From NCBI RefSeq assembly GCF_019375555.1, contig NZ_JAHXDN010000001.1, positions 845,501-909,500 on the forward strand: a stretch of 64,000 nt of DNA, read 5' to 3'. Within the stretch, counting starts at the first letter, position 1, and each line of letters begins with the position of its first letter. A program made the position numbers and the translations under genes. This document shows positions 1-7,706 of this stretch, piece by piece. This DNA is from Roseobacter insulae. GTDB taxonomy: Bacteria; Pseudomonadota; Alphaproteobacteria; Rhodobacterales; Rhodobacteraceae. The notes beneath the pieces were generated by a model. That model worked only from the letters and a program-made list of their open reading frames with translations, made no database searches and was not told where the DNA came from.

Positions 1-471
1 CTGCTGTTGCTCTTTATCGGGATCGGGCTGGACCGCGGCGTGCTGACGATCGTGCTCGCTCACACAACCTTTTCCATGTGTTATGTATCCGTCGTCGTGT
101 CATCCCGGTTGATGACATTCGACCGGTCGCTGGAAGAAGCCGCGCTCGATCTTGGCTGCTCGGGTTTTGATGCATTTCGGCTGGTAACCTTGCCGATTAT
201 TGCGCCTGCGGTCATTTCGGGCTGGCTGCTCGCCTTCACGCTCAGCCTCGACGATCTGGTGATCGCCTCCTTTACCGCAGGGCCGTCTGCCACCACGCTC
301 CCGATCAAGATCTTCTCTGCCGTTCGGCTTGGTGTGTCCCCGGAAATCAACGCATTGTCGACCATCATGATCGGCATTGTCACCGTTGGGGTGATTTCCG
401 CTTCGTTGGTGTCGAAACAAAACAGCCTGCGCCAGCAGAGGGATGAGCAGGCAGCGGCACGCACGGCATGA
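1..471 (+). CDS. ABC transporter permease, PotI/PotC type (5' part outside window)
   Basis: This is the C-terminal part of a polytopic inner-membrane permease; the reading frame is open from the first base, so the start lies upstream of the window. It carries the EAA loop of binding-protein-dependent permeases (EEAALDLGCSGFDAFRLVTLP, near residues 40-60 of the visible part), which contacts the ATPase, followed by hydrophobic segments. The sequence resembles the second permease of spermidine/putrescine importers. Its stop codon overlaps the start of the downstream FAD amine oxidase, a common pairing with polyamine uptake. The family is clear; the exact substrate is inferred. Confidence 0.85.
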   Translation: MLLLFIGIGLDRGVLTIVLAHTTFSMCYVSVVVSSRLMTFDRSLEEAALDLGCSGFDAFRLVTLPIIAPAVISGWLLAFTLSLDDLVIASFTAGPSATTLPIKIFSAVRLGVSPEINALSTIMIGIVTVGVISASLVSKQNSLRQQRDEQAAARTA

Positions 472-1793
472 AACGCATTTTCTCCGACTATGCGTATGGC
501 GAGGGCCCAAGGACCGGATGCTGGTGGAACGATACCTGCGCCGTTCCCGACCGCCCGTCGCTCGCCGGTGCGCATAGCGCAGATGTTTGCATCATCGGTG
601 CGGGATTTACCGGTCTTTCGGCGGCACTGCATCTCGCACGCGCCGGAAAAAAGGTCATCTTGCTGGAGGCGCATTACCCCGGTTGGGGTGCGTCGGGTCG
701 CAACGGCGGGTTTTGCTGCCTGGGCGGCAGCATGGTGGACGACGGTACACTTGATGCGCGCGTCGGTCGTGCAGAACGCCTTGCCTACCGGGCCGCAGAA
801 AAAGCCGCCGTCGAGACGGTGGCCGACTTGCTGGGCGCATTCGGCATGGAAGTGGACCGACACTCGCAAGGCGAAACTCAATTGGCGCATCGCGCGAAAG
901 ACATGGAGGCGTTGCGCGCCGAGGCGGACAGAATAGTCCAAAACTATGGTGTCGAGCCACATGTTATCGAAAAGGATGCGCTGGCCGGGGAGGGATTGGC
1001 AGGTCCGTTTTACGGTGCGGTAACAACGCCTGTCGGGTTTGCGCTGAATCCAATGAAATACATCACTCAGTTGGCTGAAGCCGCGCAGCAATCCGCAGCG
1101 CAACTCTTCCATGACAGCCCGGTGAGCCGCATTCTGCCAAGTGCAAACGGCTACCTGGTAAAAACCGGCCATGGTGAGGTGGCCGCCAATCAGGTCATTG
1201 TCGCCACCAATGGGTATTCGTCCGAAGATGTGCCGCCATGGCTTGCGGGTCGTTACATGCCGGGGCAATCGAACGTGCTGGTGACGCGCCCCCTGACCAG
1301 AGCGGAGTTGCATCACCAGGGCTGGTCCTCTGACCAGATGAGTTTCGATACCCGCAACCTGCTGCACTACTTTCGACTGATGCCCGATCGCCGGTTTCTG
1401 TTCGGAATGCGCGGCGGGTTGTTGACCGGGCCTGACGCCGAAGCACGGGCACGGCGGAGGATCAGGCGCGACTTTGAGAAAATCTTTCCGGCCTGGGCAG
1501 AGGTTGAGACAACCCACAGCTGGTCTGGCATGGTGTGCCTGGCCCGCAACCGAACGCCGTTTGTCGGCGAAGTGCCCGGCAGCCCCGGGCTGTGGACAGG
1601 GATGTGCTACCATGGAAATGGTGTGGCGATGGGCACCCTTTCCGGCCGGATTTTGGCGGATTTGCTTCAGGGCAAGTCGCCGCCGCACTATCCGGCTGCA
1701 ATGCGCCAACCGCTTGCGAAGTTTCCATTTGGGCGCAGCAGGCGCATCGTTATGCCACCGATTTACGCCGGTTTAATGGTGTCCGATCTTTAA
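468..1793 (+). CDS. FAD-dependent amine oxidoreductase, gamma-glutamylputrescine oxidase-like (PuuB/DAO family)
   Basis: The protein has 441 aa and a DAO-type fold. The FAD-binding Rossmann motif is near residue 40 (VCIIGAGFTGLSAALHLARA), followed by the GASGRNGGF stretch typical of PuuB/OrdL-like enzymes, and a C-terminal GxxxxGNGVAMGTLSG FAD motif near residue 385. These enzymes oxidise an amine or secondary amine to an aldehyde with FAD. The ATG overlaps the stop of the polyamine-type permease by 4 bases (ATGA), so the two are translationally coupled and probably serve putrescine-type substrates. The gene is convergent with flgD. The exact substrate cannot be read from the sequence. Confidence 0.85.
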   Translation: MKRIFSDYAYGEGPRTGCWWNDTCAVPDRPSLAGAHSADVCIIGAGFTGLSAALHLARAGKKVILLEAHYPGWGASGRNGGFCCLGGSMVDDGTLDARVGRAERLAYRAAEKAAVETVADLLGAFGMEVDRHSQGETQLAHRAKDMEALRAEADRIVQNYGVEPHVIEKDALAGEGLAGPFYGAVTTPVGFALNPMKYITQLAEAAQQSAAQLFHDSPVSRILPSANGYLVKTGHGEVAANQVIVATNGYSSEDVPPWLAGRYMPGQSNVLVTRPLTRAELHHQGWSSDQMSFDTRNLLHYFRLMPDRRFLFGMRGGLLTGPDAEARARRRIRRDFEKIFPAWAEVETTHSWSGMVCLARNRTPFVGEVPGSPGLWTGMCYHGNGVAMGTLSGRILADLLQGKSPPHYPAAMRQPLAKFPFGRSRRIVMPPIYAGLMVSDL

Positions 1794-1805
1794 GGTGCGA
1801 ACCCT

Positions 1806-2471
1806 TTAGGCCGGATCGCGCAGCGCTGCCACATCGTCTGATGTTACCGACGATCCGCCTTGCAGGATAAAGACGGTATCAGTTCCCTGTCGACGTGCCT
1901 CGGTAATGCGCGCATAGGTCTCTGCCGCATTTGTGCCGATCGTCTTGCCAACAGCGCGGCTTTCAACGGCGAAACTATAGAGGCCCGGATCGAACGGGGT
2001 GCCATCGTCCTTCAAGCCGGCCCATTCAACAGGTTCGGGACCGGTAGGGATTTGTCGTCGCTGCACTTCGTCGCCATTCGCATTGTAGATGATCAGAATG
2101 GCTTCATCTGCTCCGGTTTCCGAGCGTGGCATGACGGTTACCGGGGCGCCATCGAATGATACGGGTGCTGTGGTCCGCGCTTCCATGCCGATCCAGCCTG
2201 CCATCTGCGCAATATTGCCAGCGCCCAATTGACTGCCAAGCGCTTCCAAAAGGTCATTTGATAGAACCTGCTGTTCGACCATAGAGAATTGCGCAAGCTG
2301 CGCGGCATATTCCGAGGAATCAATCGGTTCCAGCGGGTCCTGATACCGGGCTTGCGCCGTGAGCATCTGCAGGAAGGTTTCAAAGTCGGACGACAGGACC
2401 GCAGCACTCTGCGCAGGCGCGGATGCGGCGGCGCTTGCCGCTTGTGTTGCTGGGGAGTTCGTGACTTCCAT
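1806..2471 (-). CDS. flgD: Flagellar hook assembly scaffold FlgD
   Basis: FlgD caps the growing hook and guides polymerisation of FlgE. This 221-aa protein has a low-complexity Ala/Ser-rich N-terminus, then the conserved core around residues 29-70 (DFETFLQMLTAQARYQDPLEP... SSEYAAQLAQFSMVEQQ), and a C-terminal FlgD Tudor/Ig-like region containing FDPGLYSF. The ATG at 2471 follows a good AAGGAG ribosome site. It lies 11 bases downstream of fliK on the same strand, forming a hook-length and hook-cap pair. Confidence 0.95.
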   Translation of the reverse strand: MEVTNSPATQAASAAASAPAQSAAVLSSDFETFLQMLTAQARYQDPLEPIDSSEYAAQLAQFSMVEQQVLSNDLLEALGSQLGAGNIAQMAGWIGMEARTTAPVSFDGAPVTVMPRSETGADEAILIIYNANGDEVQRRQIPTGPEPVEWAGLKDDGTPFDPGLYSFAVESRAVGKTIGTNAAETYARITEARRQGTDTVFILQGGSSVTSDDVAALRDPA

Positions 2472-2482
2472 GGGGTTTCTCC

Positions 2483-3877
2483 TTAAAGACGCATGTCCAC
2501 GCCGGACGCTGGCGTGAGGGTTATCGTTGTTGCAACAGGCTCTTCCGCACTGATCCCGGTCTGGTCGCGTGATGCCGAGGGAGACTCAGGATCACCAAAA
2601 CCTTCTTTGCCTGATCCGGTTTGTCCCTCATTGAAGGCGAACCCGATGTTTTCGTAGCCCAATGCCTGGAACTCACGTGCGAGCTGATCGATATGGCGGC
2701 GCATCAGGTCGAGCGTTTCGGGCCGTTCCGCAAGAACGCTGACGGTGATGCCGCCTTCAGCGACGGAAATGCTGAGCCGGACACGCCCCAGTTCCTCGGG
2801 GTTGAGCGACAGCTCTACCGGTCTGTCAGGCAGTCTTTGTAACGCTTCAGCCATCTGCCGCCCGATCATCGAAGGCGTTTCCGGTCGCGCCAGTGTCTGC
2901 GTCAGGGTTGTGGCAGAACTGCCGCGCGCATCCCAAAGCGCTGGTGCTTCAACGTCGCCACTGACGGACATCGGCTGCTCCAGCCCGGTCAGGTCAGCCT
3001 GGGCCGTCAGTTGCGACATCGCGGGTGTGGCGGATGAGGTGGCCAGCGTTGCGGTTGCCGAGGGGGTTTTTGTTGCCGGTCTTGACGTATTGCTGACGGA
3101 CACCGGCGCTATCCGGGGTTCTGCGTCGGCCGCGCGCGGGTCGGTCTTTTCCCTGATTACACGATCCTCTGTCATTGCCGGGATCTGCCCCGGCATCGCT
3201 TGGGCCTGAGAATTCTGTACTGCGGCGGCTGGCAATGTCACTTTTGCAGTTGGGTTTTCGGGAGGCCTTCCAGCACTCTCCGCCGCGGGGACTGTCTTTT
3301 GGAGTGATACCGGCTCTTTGACGGCAAGTTGATCCTTGGCGGTGGCCGCCTGTTTTTCACCCCTTGGCAGGCCTTCGATGATGGTGCCCTTGGCCCTCTT
3401 CGGGTCGTCAGAAACAACCGCCTGTTGGTCCGGCGCGGGCTCGCCGCGATGGTCCGCAGAGCGTGTGCTCAGCAGTCGCTGCGCAAAGGCGAGTTCATGT
3501 GAATCAGCAACCGGCTTTTTCGTGCCTTTGTCATCACTCGCCGCTTCGCCTTTTTCAGGATCAGACGTAAGGGACTCCGGAGTGTCGTCTTCTGTGTCGG
3601 CGAAGGTGACCTGCGGGGCTTCATCTTCGGTGTTCGGCGTCTCGGATTTGGCCGCGCGCTCGGAATCACCATCCGAATCTACCGCCTCTTCCGCCGGTTT
3701 CTCAGATTGATTGTCGGCTTCCTGCGCATAGGCGCTGTCAAAATCCGCCTCCGCCTGATCGTGGGTTTTGTCTGCTTTCGCCTCTTTGGGCGAAGGTGTT
3801 GTATCGGTCTGTTCCGCCTTTGGCGTTGGTTGCAGCATCGGAATATCTAGCACAGGCATCTCCGGGAGTTCTTCCAC
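2483..3877 (-). CDS. fliK: Flagellar hook-length control protein FliK
   Basis: The product has 464 aa. The N-terminal three quarters are a disordered, acidic, Ala/Glu/Asp/Thr-rich region that would act as the molecular ruler. The C-terminal Flg_hook domain lies near residues 345-415 (RPVELSLNPEELGRVRLSIS, then MRRHIDQLAREFQALGY), which switches export specificity through FlhB when the hook is complete. The first available start is GTG at 3877; an in-frame ATG at 3859 is an alternative. flgD follows 11 bases downstream. Confidence 0.92.
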   Translation of the reverse strand: MEELPEMPVLDIPMLQPTPKAEQTDTTPSPKEAKADKTHDQAEADFDSAYAQEADNQSEKPAEEAVDSDGDSERAAKSETPNTEDEAPQVTFADTEDDTPESLTSDPEKGEAASDDKGTKKPVADSHELAFAQRLLSTRSADHRGEPAPDQQAVVSDDPKRAKGTIIEGLPRGEKQAATAKDQLAVKEPVSLQKTVPAAESAGRPPENPTAKVTLPAAAVQNSQAQAMPGQIPAMTEDRVIREKTDPRAADAEPRIAPVSVSNTSRPATKTPSATATLATSSATPAMSQLTAQADLTGLEQPMSVSGDVEAPALWDARGSSATTLTQTLARPETPSMIGRQMAEALQRLPDRPVELSLNPEELGRVRLSISVAEGGITVSVLAERPETLDLMRRHIDQLAREFQALGYENIGFAFNEGQTGSGKEGFGDPESPSASRDQTGISAEEPVATTITLTPASGVDMRL

Positions 3878-3969
3878 GTTACAGGCGCCTTATGACCGAT
3901 GTTAGTTACTGCATCTTTACCGATTGCGCGCATGATCCAGAAAAATACTTGCAATTGGAGACACCTGTT

Positions 3970-4251
3970 ATGTCAGCAATTACGCCGGTCGGGCCGAACA
4001 GTGCGCCGACCAACAATCGTGACCTCGCCCTGCGCGAAGTTGCTCAGAAGCTGGAGGCCAGTTTCCTCGCAGAAATGTTGAAATCCGCGGGCTTAGGCAA
4101 GACGAGAGACCACTTTGGCGGTGGCTCGGGGGAGGATCAGTTTGGATCTTTCCTGGTACAGGAACAGGCGATGCAGATGGTGAAAGCCGGGGGCATCGGT
4201 CTGACCGAATCACTATTTCAGGCATTGAAGGAGAAACAGGATGGCGCATGA
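3970..4251 (+). CDS. Rod-binding protein, FlgJ N-terminal-like
   Basis: This short protein (93 aa) corresponds only to the rod-binding N-terminal domain of enterobacterial FlgJ: KLEASFLAEMLKSAGLG near residues 20-36 and the GGGSGEDQFGSFLVQEQA segment near residues 41-58. It lacks the muramidase domain, as is usual in alphaproteobacteria; a separate lytic transglycosylase is encoded at 18332-19042. The ATG at 3970 is preferred because homology begins only after it, although the frame stays open further upstream. Its end overlaps the next gene by 11 bases. Confidence 0.85.
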   Translation: MSAITPVGPNSAPTNNRDLALREVAQKLEASFLAEMLKSAGLGKTRDHFGGGSGEDQFGSFLVQEQAMQMVKAGGIGLTESLFQALKEKQDGA

Positions 4252-4600
4252 GGAATTCGACGGAGTCATGGAGGCATTGGATGATGTTCTGGACGCGGAG
4301 CGCACCGCGTTGTTGAACGGAAACCTTGACGAGGTCGGCAGGTTACTTGAGCGGAAGGAAACGCTGATTGATCAGTTGGCCGAACTTGAAGACGGCGCGC
4401 GCGACCCACTGGAGGCGCTCAACACCAAGATCAAACGCAATCAGCTTCTTCTCGACCACGCGCTGGAAGGCATCCGGTCCGTGGCGCGCCGTCTTGCCAC
4501 GCTGCGTCGTGTGCGCAGTTCGCTTGATACTTACGACGAGCACGGTACGCGCCAGACGATTGACATGACAGCTGACGGTGTCGTCGAGAAAAGAGCCTGA
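4241..4600 (+). CDS. Flagellar export chaperone, FlgN family-like
   Basis: This 119-aa, almost wholly helical and highly charged protein carries the pattern of FlgN/FliT-type chaperones for hook-filament junction proteins: long heptad-like helices, and a central LLERKETLIDQLAELE segment near residues 36-52 that resembles the FlgN core. It overlaps the rod-binding gene by 11 bases and is followed by a 200-base leader and the flagellin gene. Assignment rests on helical pattern and position, because FlgN proteins diverge strongly. Confidence 0.7.
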   Translation: MAHEEFDGVMEALDDVLDAERTALLNGNLDEVGRLLERKETLIDQLAELEDGARDPLEALNTKIKRNQLLLDHALEGIRSVARRLATLRRVRSSLDTYDEHGTRQTIDMTADGVVEKRA

Positions 4601-4642
4601 CAGCGCATTTAAGTAAAAACCAACAGACAGGGATTGCTCAGT

Positions 4643-4657
4643 TTAAGCACTCATTAG
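4643..4657. promoter_or_regulatory. CtrA-like box upstream of flagellin
   Basis: The sequence TTAA-GCACTCA-TTAG matches the alphaproteobacterial CtrA half-site arrangement TTAA-N7-TTAA with one mismatch. It lies 153-167 bases before the flagellin ATG, in the only sizeable gap of this operon. Two similar boxes occur in this window in front of fliF and flgE. Function is inferred. Confidence 0.45.
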
Positions 4658-4809
4658 CCTTTCCCCGGGCATTTAGTCCATGCATCCGAGGTCGGGTGGC
4701 GCATCGTCAGATAAAGGCGACTGCATTGGTCAGAAAGACAGTTTTGCCCTGCCGGGAAATCGCCGGGGCTTAATTCACGCCAAGCGTGATTGATCAAAGG
4801 AACATGCTT

Positions 4810-6066
4810 ATGTCGAGCATTCTTACAAACAACAGCGCAATGGTTGCGCTGCAAACCCTCAAGTCCATCAACATGAACCTGGGTAAAGTCCAAAGCGAGA
4901 TTTCGACCGGTAAAACCGTTGAAAGCGCCAAGGACAACGCTGCCACATGGGCCATCTCGAAGGTTATGGAGTCTGACGTGGCCGGCTTCGAAGCGATTTC
5001 CGACTCGCTGTCTCTGGGTCAGGCAACGGTGGGCGTCGCGCTGAACGCCGCAGAGGGCATCGCCGACCTTCTGAACGAAATCAAAAGCAAGGTCGTCAAC
5101 TCGCAGGAAGATAACGTTGACCGCGACAAGATCCAGACAGACATCGAGGCTCTGACCAACCAGATCGCATCCATCTCCGGAGCGGCGCAGTTTAACGGCC
5201 TCAACATTCTGTCCAACTCTGGCTATGACGCCGATAGCGGTACTTCCAGCATTCTGTCATCGCTGGACCGGTCTGCTACCGGTGTGACGTCCTCAAATAT
5301 CGACGTTACTAAACAGGACCTGTCGACAACAGCAGGCGTCTTTAGCGCAGCTGGCACCGGCACGGCCGCGAACGCGATGACCGCTAACACTGTTGCTGTG
5401 GGTGCCGCGCCAGCTGCTGCCTACACGGTTGTAGCTGCTGATGCCGCTGCCGGGGTAATGTTCTCGATTGACTCGCTTGAGGGCGATGCTCTTGCTGACT
5501 CAATCGTCGTTAGCGTAAACGACGGCGATACCGTTGCGGACATTCAGGACAGGCTCATCACCGCATTGAACTTCGCAGCCGACTCGCTGGGTAAAGAAAT
5601 CACTTTCTCAGCTGACGGAACAACTGCAGGTCAGATCAATGCGTCAAATGACAAAGCCGCGGGTGGTGCCGCCAACGCGATTGTGGCTGCTGACATGCAG
5701 AAACTGACCGGTGCTACAGACGACGGTAACACGTCAATCGGTGGCAAGTTGTCCCTGCTCAACTACTTCGACGTGACCACTGAAGACGGCGCAGAAGCCG
5801 CTTTGGGTGCTATCGAAGGTTTGATCCAGACATCGATCGACTCGGCTGCGGTTCTTGGTTCTGCCGGTAAGCGCATTGAAACTCAGGCTGAGTTCGTTGG
5901 CAAGTTGAGCGATCTGCTGACCTCTGGTATCGGTGCGCTTGTGGATGCGGACATGGAAGCGGCCTCGGCCAAGCTACAGGCTCTGCAGACACAGCAGCAG
6001 CTGGGTGTTCAGGCTCTGTCCATCGCCAACCAGGCGCCGCAGACAATCCTGTCGCTCTTCCGTTAA
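4810..6066 (+). CDS. fliC: Flagellin (filament subunit)
   Basis: The 418-aa filament protein has the conserved D0/D1 helices at both ends: the N-terminus contains SSILTNNSAMVALQTL and the DNAATWAISKVMESD segment, and the C-terminus ends in LSIANQAPQTILSLFR. The middle part (about residues 150-320) is an Ala/Asp/Thr-rich variable surface domain. The ATG at 4810 sits 8 bases after AAAGGA; the ATG two codons upstream is too close to that site. flaF and flbT follow, whose products control flagellin synthesis. A strong hairpin lies directly after the stop codon. Confidence 0.95.
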   Translation: MSSILTNNSAMVALQTLKSINMNLGKVQSEISTGKTVESAKDNAATWAISKVMESDVAGFEAISDSLSLGQATVGVALNAAEGIADLLNEIKSKVVNSQEDNVDRDKIQTDIEALTNQIASISGAAQFNGLNILSNSGYDADSGTSSILSSLDRSATGVTSSNIDVTKQDLSTTAGVFSAAGTGTAANAMTANTVAVGAAPAAAYTVVAADAAAGVMFSIDSLEGDALADSIVVSVNDGDTVADIQDRLITALNFAADSLGKEITFSADGTTAGQINASNDKAAGGAANAIVAADMQKLTGATDDGNTSIGGKLSLLNYFDVTTEDGAEAALGAIEGLIQTSIDSAAVLGSAGKRIETQAEFVGKLSDLLTSGIGALVDADMEAASAKLQALQTQQQLGVQALSIANQAPQTILSLFR

Positions 6067-6075
6067 GCGATATCT

Positions 6076-6101
6076 CAAGGGCGCGAGCAATCGCGCCCTT
6101 G
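6076..6101 (+). terminator. Hairpin after flagellin
   Basis: A perfect 11-bp stem (CAAGGGCGCGA / TCGCGCCCTTG) is closed by a GCAA tetraloop and followed by a T-rich stretch. It starts 10 bases after the flagellin stop. It should end or stabilise the abundant flagellin mRNA, with lower read-through into flaF-flbT. Confidence 0.8.
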
Positions 6102-6138
6102 AACTCCTTAATTTGAATTTTTCAGTAAAGGTTGCCCC

Positions 6139-6510
6139 GTGAACGCTTTCGCTCAGGCTCAACGCGCATACGCGCCCGCAGCATCACCAACCAGAACGGC
6201 TCGCAGTGCCGAGTATGAAGTGATTGCACGGATCTCGCACCGTATCAAAAAAGCAATCGAAACCGACGATTTTCCAAAACTTGCCGAAGCGCTCTACGAA
6301 AATACCAAGTTGTGGACGGCACTTGCCCTGGACGTGATTGATGACAAGAACCTGCTGCCCGACGAGTTACGGGCACGGATTGTCTATCTGGCGGACTTTA
6401 CGCGCATCCACACGCAGAAGGTGCTTCGCAAGGAAGATAGTGCCGTTGCGTTGCTTGAGATAAACGCGACCATACTTCGCGGCCTTAAACATGAGGGAGA
6501 ACCGGCATGA
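6139..6510 (+). CDS. flaF: Flagellar biosynthesis regulator FlaF
   Basis: The product is a 123-aa helical protein of the FlaF family. It is recognised by the N-terminal AQAQRAYAP motif (residues 4-12) and the YEVIARISHRIKKA segment (about residues 25-38). In Caulobacter FlaF acts with flagellin and FlbT to permit flagellin translation and secretion. The start is GTG at 6139. The stop overlaps the flbT ATG by 4 bases. Confidence 0.92.
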   Translation: MNAFAQAQRAYAPAASPTRTARSAEYEVIARISHRIKKAIETDDFPKLAEALYENTKLWTALALDVIDDKNLLPDELRARIVYLADFTRIHTQKVLRKEDSAVALLEINATILRGLKHEGEPA

Positions 6511-6911
6511 GCGGACTTGTTTTGAAACTCAGCCCGAAGGAACGTGTTCTCATAAACGGCGTTGTCATCGAAAACGGTGACCGCCGAAGCAGATTGGCAA
6601 TTATGACGCCGGATGCGAATATTTTGCGCCTCCGGGATGCCATACATCCTGAAGACGCGAAAACGCCGGTTCGGCGCGCCTGTTTCGCAATGCAATTGGT
6701 TCTCTCCGGAGACAAGAGCCCCGATGAAGCCCATCTTCCCTTGCTGCGCCAGATCGAAGAATTAAGCCAGGTATTCACGGATTCCGACAGCCGAAATGTT
6801 CTTGCGGAAGCGACACGCGGGTTGGTGGAGAAACAGCATTACCGCGCGCTGAAGGCCCTGCGCGCGCTGCTACCACGCGAAGACCGTCTTTTGGCAGCAA
6901 GACCGCATTAG
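6507..6911 (+). CDS. flbT: Flagellin mRNA regulator FlbT
   Basis: This 134-aa protein is of the FlbT family: SGLVLKLSPKERVLINGVVIENGDRRSRLAI at the N-terminus (first strands, conserved NG-V-I-NGDR pattern), then a helical C-terminal half. In Caulobacter FlbT binds the 5' leader of flagellin mRNA and represses translation until the hook is finished. It overlaps flaF (ATGA). The 209-base leader between the flgN-like gene and flagellin is the natural place for its target. Confidence 0.93.
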   Translation: MSGLVLKLSPKERVLINGVVIENGDRRSRLAIMTPDANILRLRDAIHPEDAKTPVRRACFAMQLVLSGDKSPDEAHLPLLRQIEELSQVFTDSDSRNVLAEATRGLVEKQHYRALKALRALLPREDRLLAARPH

Positions 6912-7694
6912 TGTTTAGGAGGGTAACACCGGTATCCGGCCTGTTGCGTCGGGGTGCCCTGCAAACGACGTAGAACGCGCCGTTGACGTGATCGGTCAGT
7001 CGCGCCAAATAGGCCGCGCATTGGATTATTTCACACAAAGGGTTAGGGCGATCACCGGTGCCCAAGAACTCGTGGCGTACCGTCAATTGCTGGAGGTTTT
7101 TTTTGGGGGTAGCCGGTCTTCAGGGGCAATATTGAAACAGATGTTTCGCCCCGAAACTGTTGTAAGAAGTCACATCAAGCAACAAGGCCCTCGCCAACCG
7201 CTTTTCCGATACAAGAAACGTAAGTTTCTCCAGGGCGTTCGGTTTGGGTCCAGCTGAAGACGCGCAAATGCGGCGTGACAGTTTTGCCAACAAATTCATT
7301 GAAAAATGCGAGGCTGGTCGTTTCGAAATCGCCACCGGCGAACAGGGTGACAGCGTGCGTGTTGCCTTGTTTGCTCAGCGACAGCTCTCAGATATCTCTG
7401 GCGCAGCGATGTCAAACGACTCCATATAGTCTGCAACCCGGAGGCGACCGCCGATGCGTTCTCTCTCTTCGAAAAAGCGCTGAACATGCCAGCGGCAGTT
7501 GATCGAGTGGATGTTGATCAACATCCAAGCATATTCAGGCAACGTCCTTTATAGGTAGCGCTGAATTGGCTCAAGTCACAGGTCCTGAATCCCTCAATGA
7601 TGCTATTGCCAAATCAATCGTGCGCACCCAGCTTGCGTCGTTTCAAACCTCAAGCTCGACTGCCCTGACGCCGCTGCGGGCATGGTCCAATTCT
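6912..7694. other. Gap with broken coding remnants between flbT and fliI
   Basis: No intact gene can be supported in these 783 bases. Two plus-strand stretches read like protein but lack proper starts and are separated by stops. One runs from about 6927 to 7090 (AVDVIGQSRQIGRALDYFTQ..., helical). The other is listed separately at 7520-7706. A T8G5 homopolymer tract lies at about 7097-7109, where an indel may have broken a frame. On the minus strand around 7120-7500 short frames are also interrupted. I read this as a decayed gene or genes. Confidence 0.5.
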
Positions 7695-7706
7695 CTATGC
7701 GGCTGA
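7520..7706 (+). pseudogene. C-terminal fragment of a phasin-like helical protein (remnant)
   Basis: In one plus-strand frame the text GSAELAQVTGPESLNDAIAK is followed by an amphipathic helix (RTQLASFQTSSSTALTPLR) and a stop at 7704-7706. The pattern resembles the C-terminal helices of phasin-family granule or helical-bundle proteins. A TGA precedes it and no start codon with a ribosome site is visible. It runs 12 bases into the convergent 3' end of fliI. The family call is tentative. Confidence 0.3.

Noticed and set aside
81-1709. A 542-codon open frame on the minus strand opposite the permease and FAD oxidase genes
   Set aside because: It lies wholly opposite two genes with clear family motifs, has no recognisable domain and is Arg/His/Pro-rich, as antisense frames of high-G+C genes are.
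4680-4800. A sigma-54 or sigma-28 promoter before flagellin
   Set aside because: No GG-N10-GC pair and no convincing sigma-28 -35/-10 pair at correct spacing was found; only the CtrA-like box is reported.
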